Shown here one piece after another: positions 18,013 through 27,100 of a DNA stretch of 64,000 bases. The stretch lies in contig JALHRJ010000006.1 in the NCBI GenBank assembly GCA_022841475.1, positions 62,001 to 126,000 on the forward strand. Reading direction: 5' to 3'. Numbering within the stretch: the stretch's first letter is position 1; each line of letters starts with the position of its first letter. A program made the position numbers and the translations under genes. The DNA comes from Cyclobacteriaceae bacterium (GTDB lineage: Bacteria; Bacteroidota; Bacteroidia; Cytophagales; Cyclobacteriaceae). The notes beneath the pieces are model-generated. The model searched no databases and was not told the origin of the DNA. It worked only from the letters and a program-made list of their open reading frames with translations.

Positions 18013-19875
18013 ATGAAAATTCTCGGTATTTCAGCATTCTATCATGACTCTGCGGCTGTAATTATTGAAGATGGGGTGATTATCGCTGCTGCCCAGGAAG
18101 AAAGATTTACGCGCAAAAAACACGATCCAAATTTTCCCTCCCATGCTGTGAAGTTTTGCCTTCAATATGCAGGGGTTAAGATTGATCAGCTTGACGCGAT
18201 TGCCTTTTATGATAAGCCATTACTTAAGTTCGAACGACTTTTAGAAACATACTACGCTTTCGTACCCAAAGGATTATCCTCCTTTATTACCGCTATTCCT
18301 GTTTGGCTTAAGGAAAAAATGTTTCTTAAAAGGCTGATTCATGAAGAGCTTGCGAAAATCGAAAGTTACGATAAGAAAAAAGTTAAACTTCTTTTTCCTG
18401 AACATCATCTATCTCATGCAGCGAGTGCCTTCTACTCATCCCCGTTTGAAGATGCAGCCATCCTTACGATCGATGGCGTGGGCGAGTGGGCAACTGCTTC
18501 TATCTGCCATGGTAAGGGGAAGGATATCAAAATCCTTAAGGAATTAAAGTTCCCTCATTCCCTGGGGTTGCTTTATTCTGCTTTTACCTACTTTTTAGGT
18601 TTTAGAGTAAATTCTGGTGAGTATAAACTCATGGGCTTAGCCCCTTATGGCGTACCGGGCAGTGAAGATGTAAAGAAATATGTTGAGATCATCAAAAAGA
18701 ATTTGATTGATCTGAAAGAGGACGGTTCCATTTGGCTCAATCAAGAGTATTTCAATTACGCCACAGGACTTCGCATGGTGAATGAAAAAAAATGGGAGAA
18801 ACTCTTTGGGTTTCCGTATCGTAAACCGGAGGCTGAACTGGAACAACATCACTGCAATCTTGGATTAGCTATTCAAGAAATAACTGAGGAAGCGGTTATC
18901 AGAATGGCGCAGGAGGCTAAAAGGCTAACTAACTCAGAGTACCTATGTATGGCCGGAGGAGTTGCATTAAACTGTGTTGCCAACGGAAAGGTCTATAACA
19001 CCCGGATTTTTAAAGACGTGTTTATTCAACCTGCAGCCGGAGATGCGGGTGGAGCGCTCGGAGCCGCTCAAGCTGCCTATCATATTTACTTTGAAAAAGA
19101 TCGCATTCTGCCAAATGGAATGGATGCCATGAAAGGTTCCTATCTGGGCCCGGAGTATTCCGACCTCGATGTAGAACTCACCAAAAGAAAATACAATGCT
19201 CAGGCTACCCATTATGAGGATTTTGAGCAACTCTGCAAACATATTTCCCTAAAGTTATCCGAAGGAAATGTAATTGGTTGGATGCAGGGCCGTATGGAAT
19301 TCGGGCCTCGCGCTTTAGGCGGTCGTTCCATTATTGGTGATCCCAGGAATGAGGAGATGCAGAAAAAATTGAATGTAAAAATTAAATACCGTGAGTCTTT
19401 CCGGCCGTTTGCACCTTCTGTATTGGCCGAAGATTGTGCAACGTATTTTGATCATGATTCATCATCCCCTTACATGCTTTTGGTTCAGCCTGTTATAAAC
19501 GAAAGAAGAAAAACGTTACCAGAAGGTTATAACGCCATGTCATTAAAAGAAAAGCTCTATCATCTTAGATCTGACATGCCAGCCATAACTCATATCGATT
19601 TCTCTGCCCGCATTCAAACCGTGCACAAGGAAACCAATCCCAAATATTATGAACTCATAGAGGAATTTAAGAAACTTACAGGGTATGGTGTTATTGTAAA
19701 TACAAGTTTCAATGTCCGCGGGGAACCCATTATTTGTACACCCGAAGATGCATATCGTTGCTTTATGCGAACAGAAATGGATTTTTTAGTAGTTGGAAAT
19801 TTTGTTTTTGATAAAAAACAACAACCTGAGTGGCTGGAAAAGGATAATTGGAAAGAGGAATTTACTCTTGATTAA
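18013..19875 (+). CDS. Carbamoyltransferase, NodU/CmcH/SxtI family
   Basis: This 620-residue protein opens with MKILGISAFYHDSAAVI and EERFTRKKHDPNFP, the hallmark N-terminus of the family. HHLSHAASAFYSSPFEDA (residues 131-148) is the Kae1-like domain's metal-binding region, forming carbamoyl-adenylate from carbamoyl phosphate and ATP. The C-terminal YrdC-like domain region contains MEFGPRALGGRSIIGDPR. The length is normal. NodU carbamoylates Nod-factor sugars, and SxtI is the saxitoxin homologue. Here it leads a five-gene plus-strand operon with two small membrane proteins and then UbiA-like and HAD genes. The natural target is inferred to be a hydroxyl of the surface glycan or of its lipid-linked precursor. 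Confidence 0.9.
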   Translation: MKILGISAFYHDSAAVIIEDGVIIAAAQEERFTRKKHDPNFPSHAVKFCLQYAGVKIDQLDAIAFYDKPLLKFERLLETYYAFVPKGLSSFITAIPVWLKEKMFLKRLIHEELAKIESYDKKKVKLLFPEHHLSHAASAFYSSPFEDAAILTIDGVGEWATASICHGKGKDIKILKELKFPHSLGLLYSAFTYFLGFRVNSGEYKLMGLAPYGVPGSEDVKKYVEIIKKNLIDLKEDGSIWLNQEYFNYATGLRMVNEKKWEKLFGFPYRKPEAELEQHHCNLGLAIQEITEEAVIRMAQEAKRLTNSEYLCMAGGVALNCVANGKVYNTRIFKDVFIQPAAGDAGGALGAAQAAYHIYFEKDRILPNGMDAMKGSYLGPEYSDLDVELTKRKYNAQATHYEDFEQLCKHISLKLSEGNVIGWMQGRMEFGPRALGGRSIIGDPRNEEMQKKLNVKIKYRESFRPFAPSVLAEDCATYFDHDSSSPYMLLVQPVINERRKTLPEGYNAMSLKEKLYHLRSDMPAITHIDFSARIQTVHKETNPKYYELIEEFKKLTGYGVIVNTSFNVRGEPIICTPEDAYRCFMRTEMDFLVVGNFVFDKKQQPEWLEKDNWKEEFTLD

Positions 19876-19913
19876 TTGTATAAAATACATAACGAACTAA
19901 TTCATATATAGCT

Positions 19914-20063
19914 ATGGACTTCTTAAAAGATCTTTTTAAGTTTATGACCGAAAGAAAGAAATGGTGGTTAACCCCTATCATTCTCCTGTTAATATTTATT
20001 GGTATATTAATCGTTGTTGGTGGAGGCTCAGCCGTAGCTCCATTTATTTATACACTATTCTAA
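19914..20063 (+). CDS. DUF5989/SxtK-like small membrane protein
   Basis: This 49-residue protein runs from ATG at 19914 to TAA at 20061. It starts MDFLKDLFKFMTERKKWWL, followed by one membrane helix (TPIILLLIFIGILIVV) and ends GGGSAVAPFIYTLF. The ERKKWWL...APFIYTLF pattern is that of the short DUF5989 proteins encoded directly after carbamoyltransferases. SxtK in saxitoxin clusters is, to my recollection, a relative. It begins 38 bases after the carbamoyltransferase stop and 10 bases before the SxtJ-like gene. Its function is unknown; it may anchor the carbamoyltransferase to the membrane, which is inference. Confidence 0.82.
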   Translation: MDFLKDLFKFMTERKKWWLTPIILLLIFIGILIVVGGGSAVAPFIYTLF

Positions 20064-20073
20064 ATATTTAACT

Positions 20074-20436
20074 GTGCACAATCAAGATCGGTATAAAACC
20101 ATACTCGTAATTGTAACCGGATTTCTCGCCATATCCTGGATATTTAATATCCCAATACTTGCCAAAATCTCCACTGGAATCGGTGCGTTATGTGTCTTTT
20201 TCCCCAAAATTGCCAAATGGGTTGAATGGATATGGTTTAAAATTGCACTGGGATTAGGCTGGATTAACTCCCGGATACTGCTTTCTGTAGTTTACTTTGT
20301 CTTCCTTTTGCCGATTGCATGGCTATCACGTCTATTCACGAAAGATCCCTTGCAACTAAAAGGTAAAGGATCCAATAGTCTTTATACCACGCGTGATCAC
20401 CTTTATAAGAAGGAAGACCTTGAAAATATCTGGTAA
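20074..20436 (+). CDS. SxtJ-family membrane protein
   Basis: This 120-residue protein uses a GTG start at 20074, 10 bases after the small DUF5989-like gene. It has two hydrophobic segments near the N-terminus (YKTILVIVTGFLAISWIF, IGALCVFFPKIAKWVEWIW) and one around 70-90 (SRILLSVVYFVFLLPIAWL). The hydrophilic tail contains DPLQLK and TTRDHLYKKEDLENIW. A short membrane protein with a LFTKDPL-like turn and a xxWxxRxHxYxxxDLExxW-type tail is what I know of SxtJ proteins, which accompany carbamoyltransferases. Their function has not been established. It is co-transcribed with the carbamoyltransferase and the downstream UbiA-like gene (11-base gap). Confidence 0.78.
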   Translation: MHNQDRYKTILVIVTGFLAISWIFNIPILAKISTGIGALCVFFPKIAKWVEWIWFKIALGLGWINSRILLSVVYFVFLLPIAWLSRLFTKDPLQLKGKGSNSLYTTRDHLYKKEDLENIW

Positions 20437-20447
20437 CTGGATTTCTT

Positions 20448-21317
20448 ATGAAACCCATTATAAAACTTCTTAGAATAAAGCAATGGGTTAAAAACCTGTT
20501 TCTATTTATCCCTACATTTTTTGCCGGAAATATATTCGAATTTTCACAACTATCCGTTTTAGCAATAGGCGCTTTTGCCTTTAGCCTGGTGGCTTCCGGG
20601 GTTTATGTAATTAATGATTACCATGACAGAAAGATCGATCAAATACATCCTAAAAAAAGATACCGACCGATAGCATCCGGAGAGATTTCCGGAAAAACAG
20701 CTTTAATTTTAGTACTCGTTCTTATCCTGGCGGGACTCGCCATCGCACTGACATTGAAGCTGGAATTCTTTTTTATTCTGCTAGCCTATTTTATGCTGAA
20801 TCTCGGATACTGCTTTGGTTTAAAAAATATCCCCATCCTGGATCTGTTTATTGTTGCCTCTGGATTTCTCCTTCGTGTTTATAGTGGGGGTGTTCTTGTT
20901 GATGTTTTTGTCTCTCATTGGCTTTCTATTATGATTCTTTTACTGGCTCTATTCATCGTGATCGCTAAAAGACGTGACGATTTAGTTCTCCATGAGCAAA
21001 CAGGTCAAAATTTACGTGAAGTCTCCAAGTCATACAATGTGGAATTCATAAATTCATGCTTAACCTTACTTTCCTCTGTTATTTTGGTTGCCTATATCAT
21101 GTACACAGTTTCACCGGAAGTATCCGAAAAATTTTCAAGCGACTATTTATTCGCGACATCCATCTTCGTTATGGCCGGTATTATGCGGTACCTTCAAATT
21201 ACTTTTGTTGAGAAGAGAAGCGGTTCGCCAACAGAAATTCTGTTAACTGATAAGTTCATTTTGTTAACAATACTGGGCTGGGTAATTAGTTTTTACCTCA
21301 TTATCTATTCGAAGTGA
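20448..21317 (+). CDS. UbiA-family prenyltransferase, polyprenyl-phosphate phosphoribosyltransferase-like
   Basis: This 289-residue membrane protein has about eight helices. The first Asp motif is NDYHDRKID (residues 56-64), followed by HPKKRYRPIASG. The second motif lies at KRRDDL. The combination NDxxDxxxDxxHPxKRxRPIAxG is that of decaprenyl-phosphate phosphoribosyltransferase (Rv3806c type), rather than of quinone or haem prenyltransferases. The reaction is 5-phosphoribose transfer from PRPP to polyprenyl phosphate. The next gene, a HAD phosphatase, overlaps it by 4 bases (GTGA), fitting removal of the 5-phosphate. DprE1/DprE2-like enzymes for the subsequent epimerisation are about 14 kb to the left. 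Confidence is high for the family and good for the specific reaction. Confidence 0.82.
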   Translation: MKPIIKLLRIKQWVKNLFLFIPTFFAGNIFEFSQLSVLAIGAFAFSLVASGVYVINDYHDRKIDQIHPKKRYRPIASGEISGKTALILVLVLILAGLAIALTLKLEFFFILLAYFMLNLGYCFGLKNIPILDLFIVASGFLLRVYSGGVLVDVFVSHWLSIMILLLALFIVIAKRRDDLVLHEQTGQNLREVSKSYNVEFINSCLTLLSSVILVAYIMYTVSPEVSEKFSSDYLFATSIFVMAGIMRYLQITFVEKRSGSPTEILLTDKFILLTILGWVISFYLIIYSK

Positions 21318-21904
21318 GAACTCTAGTTTTATTCGATTTTGATGGTACTATCACCCGGGATGATACATTATTTACTTTTATTAAATACTACCATGGAAGA
21401 GGAAAGTATTTAGCAGGACTACTTTTACTCAGTCCAATTTTATGCTTGCACCTATTGAATATTATTTCAAATCAACGAGCTAAAGAAGTTGTCTTAACGT
21501 GGTTTTTTAGGGGCAGTAGTATTGATCATTTTAACAATGCCTGTTCTCATTTCTCCAAGATCGTAGATGCTATCGCTCGCCCAGCCGCAATCGCTAAATT
21601 GATTGAGTTCAAAAAACAAGGATACCAGATTGCCGTAGTTACAGCATCGCCAGAGAACTGGGTAAAGCCATGGTGTGATAAAAATTCACTTTCCTGTATT
21701 GCGACCAAGCTTGAGATCCAGGGAGATAAATTAACCGGTAAAATCAAGGGTAACAATTGCAATGGAATAGAGAAAGAAAAAAGAATTCGATCAGAATATG
21801 ACCTTGCCTCTTTTGATCACATTATTGCCTTTGGCGATTCGAGGGGTGATCAGGAGATGTTAAAACTTGCCCACGCTCAATTTTATAAGCCATTTAGGAA
21901 CTGA
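21314..21904 (+). CDS. HAD-IB family phosphatase, probable polyprenylphosphoryl-phosphoribose phosphatase
   Basis: This 196-residue HAD protein has motif I DFDGTITRDD (nucleophile Asp8, acid/base Asp10), motif II VTASPENW, and motif IV GDSRGDQEML. All catalytic residues are present. The GTG start overlaps the UbiA-like gene by 4 bases, implying coupled translation. SerB-like HAD-IB enzymes act on small phosphomonoesters. The fused or adjacent arrangement with a phosphoribosyltransferase-type UbiA suggests it dephosphorylates polyprenylphosphoryl-5-phosphoribose. The stop lies 1 base from the convergent OmpA-like gene. The biochemical role is inferred from context only. Confidence 0.78.
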   Translation: MRTLVLFDFDGTITRDDTLFTFIKYYHGRGKYLAGLLLLSPILCLHLLNIISNQRAKEVVLTWFFRGSSIDHFNNACSHFSKIVDAIARPAAIAKLIEFKKQGYQIAVVTASPENWVKPWCDKNSLSCIATKLEIQGDKLTGKIKGNNCNGIEKEKRIRSEYDLASFDHIIAFGDSRGDQEMLKLAHAQFYKPFRN

Positions 21905-21905
21905 A

Positions 21906-23126
21906 CTATCGGAAGAAATTTATTTCAATTGTATCAGAATTTTCATTTTCTTCTACTGTTTGTTCGAGCCTAATACGGTAATTACCTATACCTACCGAAG
22001 CTAATTGCTCAATAATCACTGCTAACCGATCTTTCATCAGCTTACTTTCATTCCCACTAGCAGTCAATTGAAATTTAATTTCTGTCTTAACGAGTAATTT
22101 ATTTGCAATAAAGTAAATGAGTTCTTTTTGTCCGGATGTTAAAGTTGCAGAACCCTTCGCAAAAATTATTTTTCTTGACACGGAAGTGCCAATGAGATCT
22201 CCTATTTCCTTAGCTGTTAGATACTGTCTATCAAAACTTAAGGAAACAATAGTTCTCTTATTAACCTCAGCTTCAAATAAATCTGCTTTGTTATTTAATT
22301 TAATGCTAGAAAAAAAGGCAGTGGTATCGTGGAGGAAAAAATATGAATCAAAGAATTTGGAATTAATTTTTTCTCCCAAATTTCTTGGAGTAGACCACGT
22401 CTCCCACGAGTCAAACAAACGATCACAATAAAATATATCTGCATCGCCAAATCCCTGATGTCCATTACTGGAAAAGTAAAGTCGCTTCTTGTCGAGGCTT
22501 AAAAACGGGGAGATTTCAAATCCTTTGGTATTGATCGTAGGTCCCAAATTCTTGGGATTAGTCCAATTGCCAAAAGAATCTTTCAGGCTCACATACAAAT
22601 CTTCTTCCCCAAAACTGTCAGTTCCTTTCATGGAGATCATGATAACATCGAAGTCGGGGTGGACGTAGATGCCGACAAAATCGTCCCGGTTGATCCCCGG
22701 AATGGGGATAAATTCTGGCTCACCCCAGATGCCGCTGCTGAGTTTGGAAAACGAAATGCCGCTCTTTTTGGAATAGGCATTTAACAGATAGACAACCGTG
22801 TGGTCGTGGTTAACACCAATCACGGCATTGGACCGTTTGTTATTCCAATGATAACTCATGTTGGCAGCAGGCATCCAGTTACCATTGTCATCCTTTTTGG
22901 AAACCCAGATGTCGGTGCCCGCATACTTGCCACCCATATTGTTCGCATGAAAGGCCCGGGAAAAGTATAATGTCTTGCCATCGCGGGATAGCAAGGGGGC
23001 CAACTCTTCGTCATCGGAATTTATTTGAGAACCTAACTTGATCGGCTCACTAAATACCAAATCCTGCCCGCTCACGTGCGAGGCCCACAAACAAATAAAA
23101 GCGAGTAAAATCGTTCTCATGCGCAT
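21906..23126 (-). CDS. PD40 beta-propeller protein with degenerate OmpA-like C-terminus
   Basis: This 406-residue exported protein has signal peptide residues 1-20 (ICLWASHVSGQ). WD40-like/PD40 repeats fill about 30-290, with recurring motifs LSRDGKTLYFSR, LSLDKKRLYFSSNGHQGFGDADIFY and LHDTTAFFSS. The last ~90 residues (KIIFAKGSATLTSGQKELI...) follow the OmpA-like pattern. The usual TD of the peptidoglycan-binding loop is replaced around SGNESKLMKDR, so cell-wall binding is doubtful. It is the last gene of the operon with the giant adhesin and PorP/SprF, abutting the latter. Related PD40-OmpA proteins (PorE type) link T9SS components to peptidoglycan, so a surface-attachment role is likely. 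Confidence 0.8.
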   Translation of the reverse strand: MRMRTILLAFICLWASHVSGQDLVFSEPIKLGSQINSDDEELAPLLSRDGKTLYFSRAFHANNMGGKYAGTDIWVSKKDDNGNWMPAANMSYHWNNKRSNAVIGVNHDHTVVYLLNAYSKKSGISFSKLSSGIWGEPEFIPIPGINRDDFVGIYVHPDFDVIMISMKGTDSFGEEDLYVSLKDSFGNWTNPKNLGPTINTKGFEISPFLSLDKKRLYFSSNGHQGFGDADIFYCDRLFDSWETWSTPRNLGEKINSKFFDSYFFLHDTTAFFSSIKLNNKADLFEAEVNKRTIVSLSFDRQYLTAKEIGDLIGTSVSRKIIFAKGSATLTSGQKELIYFIANKLLVKTEIKFQLTASGNESKLMKDRLAVIIEQLASVGIGNYRIRLEQTVEENENSDTIEINFFR

Positions 23127-24143
23127 TTACCAAAATCTCGGTCTCAGCTTAAACTTATTAAAGAGCGTAAGGCCCAGCACCAACTCATGTGTATTTACAT
23201 TGAAGTTATTAACCTCTGAAGTATAGATGTCATACGAATAATTGATGGCGAGGTTGGTGGTAGACAATCCAACTAACAAAGACACTCTCGAATCCGATCC
23301 ATAAGCAGTTCCCAAAGACAATAAATTTTTATATCGCACCCTGACGTTTGCAGTCCAGAGTAAGTCATACCCCTCCGCATAGATTATTTGCACGCCTGGT
23401 GCGAGATCAAGTTCCTGGTTTAATGTAAAGACCGTTCCGGTTTGAAGTCGAAAACGAGATTCCTGGTTAAGGGTAAAGAGTTGGTCGCCATTGAGTCTTT
23501 CGGTTACAAAATTGGAAGTCGATAAGCCCAGAAAAAACTTTTTGGAATAGAGCACCGTGCCAAAGTCAACCAAAAAAGTATTTTGATTTCCCTGGCCCGA
23601 TTCTACCAGGCTTCGATAAAACAAATCATTGACATCATCGCGCACCACCAGGCCAGAAAAATCGAGGCGCTGGTTGGTGTAGCCCAACCGCGTACCCAAC
23701 GAGATATTCAGCTTTCCGGAAATAGGCAGATGATAAGCATAGTTCATGTTGGCGCCAAACGACTGGTACGGTCCTACTGTTCTGTTTGTAAGCATCCCGC
23801 CCAACCCATGCCGTCTCCTGAATTTTTTATCGTTCTGGATATCGTCAAAAACTTGCGGGTTTGACACGCGTAACGAATTATTTCTCCGGCCCGAACGGGA
23901 AGCGCTGTTTAACGCCCCATAAGCACTGAGGTAAAGATTGTTGTTTTTAATCCCAAAATTATTCCATCCTTCTCGCACGCCTGATTTCACATCCAGAAAA
24001 TCATCCATGCCTGTGAAGCCCGCATTGACGGCCGGCAGGTTTAGATAATATTGGGTATAGTCATCCTCCTGCCCTTTTGCATCAATGCAAAGCAGCACTA
24101 CAGTTGCACTATAAACACTCACTATCCTTAACCAACTGATCAT
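23127..24143 (-). CDS. PorP/SprF-family type IX secretion outer-membrane protein
   Basis: This 338-residue protein has an N-terminal signal peptide ending near residue 24 (CIDAKGQ). YTQYYLNLPAVNAGFTG follows, the conserved PorP/SprF opening (aromatic, N-P/A-x-N-A-G). The rest alternates beta strands as expected for an outer-membrane barrel, for example GLGGMLTNRTVGPYQSFGANMNYAYHLPISG and LVGLSTTNLAINYSYDI. These proteins work with type B (gliding-motility) T9SS cargo. The gene overlaps the giant cargo gene by 4 bases and abuts the PD40 gene, so it is very probably the dedicated partner of that cargo. Confidence 0.88.
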   Translation of the reverse strand: MISWLRIVSVYSATVVLLCIDAKGQEDDYTQYYLNLPAVNAGFTGMDDFLDVKSGVREGWNNFGIKNNNLYLSAYGALNSASRSGRRNNSLRVSNPQVFDDIQNDKKFRRRHGLGGMLTNRTVGPYQSFGANMNYAYHLPISGKLNISLGTRLGYTNQRLDFSGLVVRDDVNDLFYRSLVESGQGNQNTFLVDFGTVLYSKKFFLGLSTSNFVTERLNGDQLFTLNQESRFRLQTGTVFTLNQELDLAPGVQIIYAEGYDLLWTANVRVRYKNLLSLGTAYGSDSRVSLLVGLSTTNLAINYSYDIYTSEVNNFNVNTHELVLGLTLFNKFKLRPRFW

Positions 24144-27100
24144 CGTAATATAGTTACATCGCCCTGATACTTCCTTTTGCCATCATTCAAATAGATGGTG
24201 TATAGATACGTTCCTGCAGGAAGTTCCATCCCATTAAACCTACCATCCCATTTACAATCTTTCGTTTTACAATTATAGACCAACCTTCCATTCCGGTCGA
24301 ACACAGAAATATTGATGTTCGAATAAAACTCCAGATTCACAAAATCCCAGAAGTCATTTACATTGTCGCCATTGGGAGTAAAGGAGTTGACAATACTCAA
24401 CTCTGGAAATACTTCGGTGATCGAAACAATTCTGGAGATAACATTACTATTGTCTACACTGTCTTTCACAATTATACTTACTCGTTTATCGGATACGGTG
24501 GCATCTCCCGTAACAGGGCTACTGAATAAAACTTTGGCCAACGCCAATTCATAGTTTGCGCGGGTATCTCTTCCTGTTAATTCAAGTTCACCCGTAGTGG
24601 CATTGAAGGAAGACGTGATGGCCAAACTCACACCGGTACCTGGTGAAAGCAGATCACCGGTGGTAAAGTTTTCTGTGATTGAGATTTTGGCCGAGTAGAT
24701 AAAATTATCATCCACATCGTTAATCACCGTGGTGGTGGTAATTGGAATGGCAGGATCGCCAAGACTGTATAGTATAGGTGTGGTTTCAATATTACTTAAC
24801 ACCGGGGCATCATTTACTTTTGTAATCCGAATAGAAAGTGTTGCCTCTTGTGCAGCTAAAAATGTTCCTTCAAAAGCATTCCATCGGAACAAATCTGTTC
24901 CGTTAAAATTTGTATTGGGCAAATAAAAGAAGTTTTGAATGGAGCCATTCTCTACCATAATTTCGGCACCCACGGCAACAGCCGTTCCCTTCCAAAACAA
25001 CACGCCATTGGTGGGCTGGCTAACAATTTTTATATAAACAATCGGGCTACCCGAAAAGCTGGTAAAATTGTCCGTAAAAGTTGAGTAACTAAAATTGAAC
25101 TGTATGTCTTCCTGAGTTTCAATATTGAAACTTGTAATAACAGGTGGAAAATTTGGCGTCACCGTGAGGGTGCCCGGTACATACGTGAAATTATAATTAT
25201 TATCACTCCCCCCGACAACCGTAATGGGATATCCGCCTACCGGTGACGAGGTAGTGGCCGTGGTGGTTGCCTGGGGTGTAACATCCAGATCACTTTCATC
25301 ATCCGCATTAAGAAATCCGCTATAAGAAATTGTCAAGAGTGGATTGGGTGTTCCCAACAACCGGGTTTGATCATTGGCGGTTGCCGTTAAGGTTGCTTTG
25401 GTTATTGTTAACGATCCTGAAACGTAACTGAAATTGTAGTTATTATCATTTCCGCCAGATACAGTTATAGGATAGCCGCCAGCAGTTGAAGCAACGTCCG
25501 CTGTGGTGATTGCAACAGGTGCTGTGTCCAGTGATGTTTCTATTTCACCATTTACAAATCCAGTATAATTGATTGTAAGCGCTGGGTTGGCAGCTCCGTA
25601 GGTTCGACTCAGATCATTCGCAGTAGCCGTTAAGTTGATTTTGTTAACGTTTATCAAAACAGTTGTACCGTTTACGCTTCCATAATCCAACGTATTGGTT
25701 GGCGTAAAATCAACGGATAACGATTGATTAACCCCGGCATTTAAAATTTCACCCAATGCTGGAGTGTAAGTAAAGGTGCCTGGCACATTAGCTGTTGCAT
25801 TTAGTTGGGTTGACCCTAATGGTGTTCCATAAGAAATAGCTGCCGGATTTGACCAGGTAATTACCGGGAAGGATTTAACTACCGATATCAGGACGGTTGT
25901 TCCTAAAACCGAATTGAAGTTTGCGCTGTTGGTAGGCGTGAAATTAACTGACAAGATCTGGTTAGTGCCCACATTCAAAATCGTGCCACTGGCAGGCGTG
26001 TATACGAAGGTGCCGGCTGTGTTTGCCGTTGCATTTAATTGGGTACTACTTAATGCAGTTCCGAAAATAATCTGGGCGGGAGTAGGCCAGTTGATGATTG
26101 GGGTCGCTTTGTTTACCGTGATTTGAGTTGTGGTTCCGTTAACAGCATTATAATTAGCTGTATTGGTTGGAACAAAATTGACGGATAAGTTCTGATTCGC
26201 ACCTGCATTCAAAATGGTTCCGGCAGCCGGAGTATAGGTATACGTGCCGGGCACTGTTGAGGACGCATTAAGTTGAGTGCTACTCAAGGCGGTGCCGTAA
26301 GTGATAGCCGCGGGAGTTGCCCAATTGATAACCGGGGTAGCCTTGTTCACAGTGATTTGCACGGTTGTACCTTCTACGCTGTTAAAATTGACATTCGTTG
26401 GAGTAAAATTTACTGACAATATCTGATTTGGCCCTGCATTCAAAATTGTTCCTGCAGGTGGAGTGTATGAAAATGTTCCTGGAACAGATGCAGTGGCGTT
26501 CAGCTGGGCCGCAGTAAGAGTTGTGCCGTAGGTAATTGCAGTTGGTGTTGTCCACGTAACGGTTGGAGTCGCTTTATTTACTGTTATTAAAACCGTAGTA
26601 CCTGCAACACTATTGTAGTTTGTTCCATCAGTCGGAACAAAATTAGCTGACAACACCTGATTCGCTCCGGCATTTAATATTGTTCCGCTGGCCGGTAAGT
26701 AAGTGAACGTTCCTGCTACACTAGCTGATGCGTTAAGTTGGGTACCACTCAAAGGCGTACCGTAAGTAATAGCAGCCGGATTATTCCATGTGATCACCGG
26801 GGTTGCCTTGATGATTGTCAAAATTCCATTTAAGTAAGAGAATGAATAATTATTGTCTAGCCCTCCGCTTACCGTGATGGGATAAGTACCTATAGGACTT
26901 GCAACAATTGCCGTTGTGGTGGCCGTGGGTGGAGTGTCAATAACACTTGCTGATTCACCATTTAAAAATCCTGTATACGAAATTACAAATGCAGGATTGG
27001 GGGAGCCATAACTTCTTGTAGCATTGGCAGCTGTAGCGGTAAGGGTTGCCTTCGAAATCGTAAGGGTTCCTGCAACATAAGTAAAACTATAATTATTATC

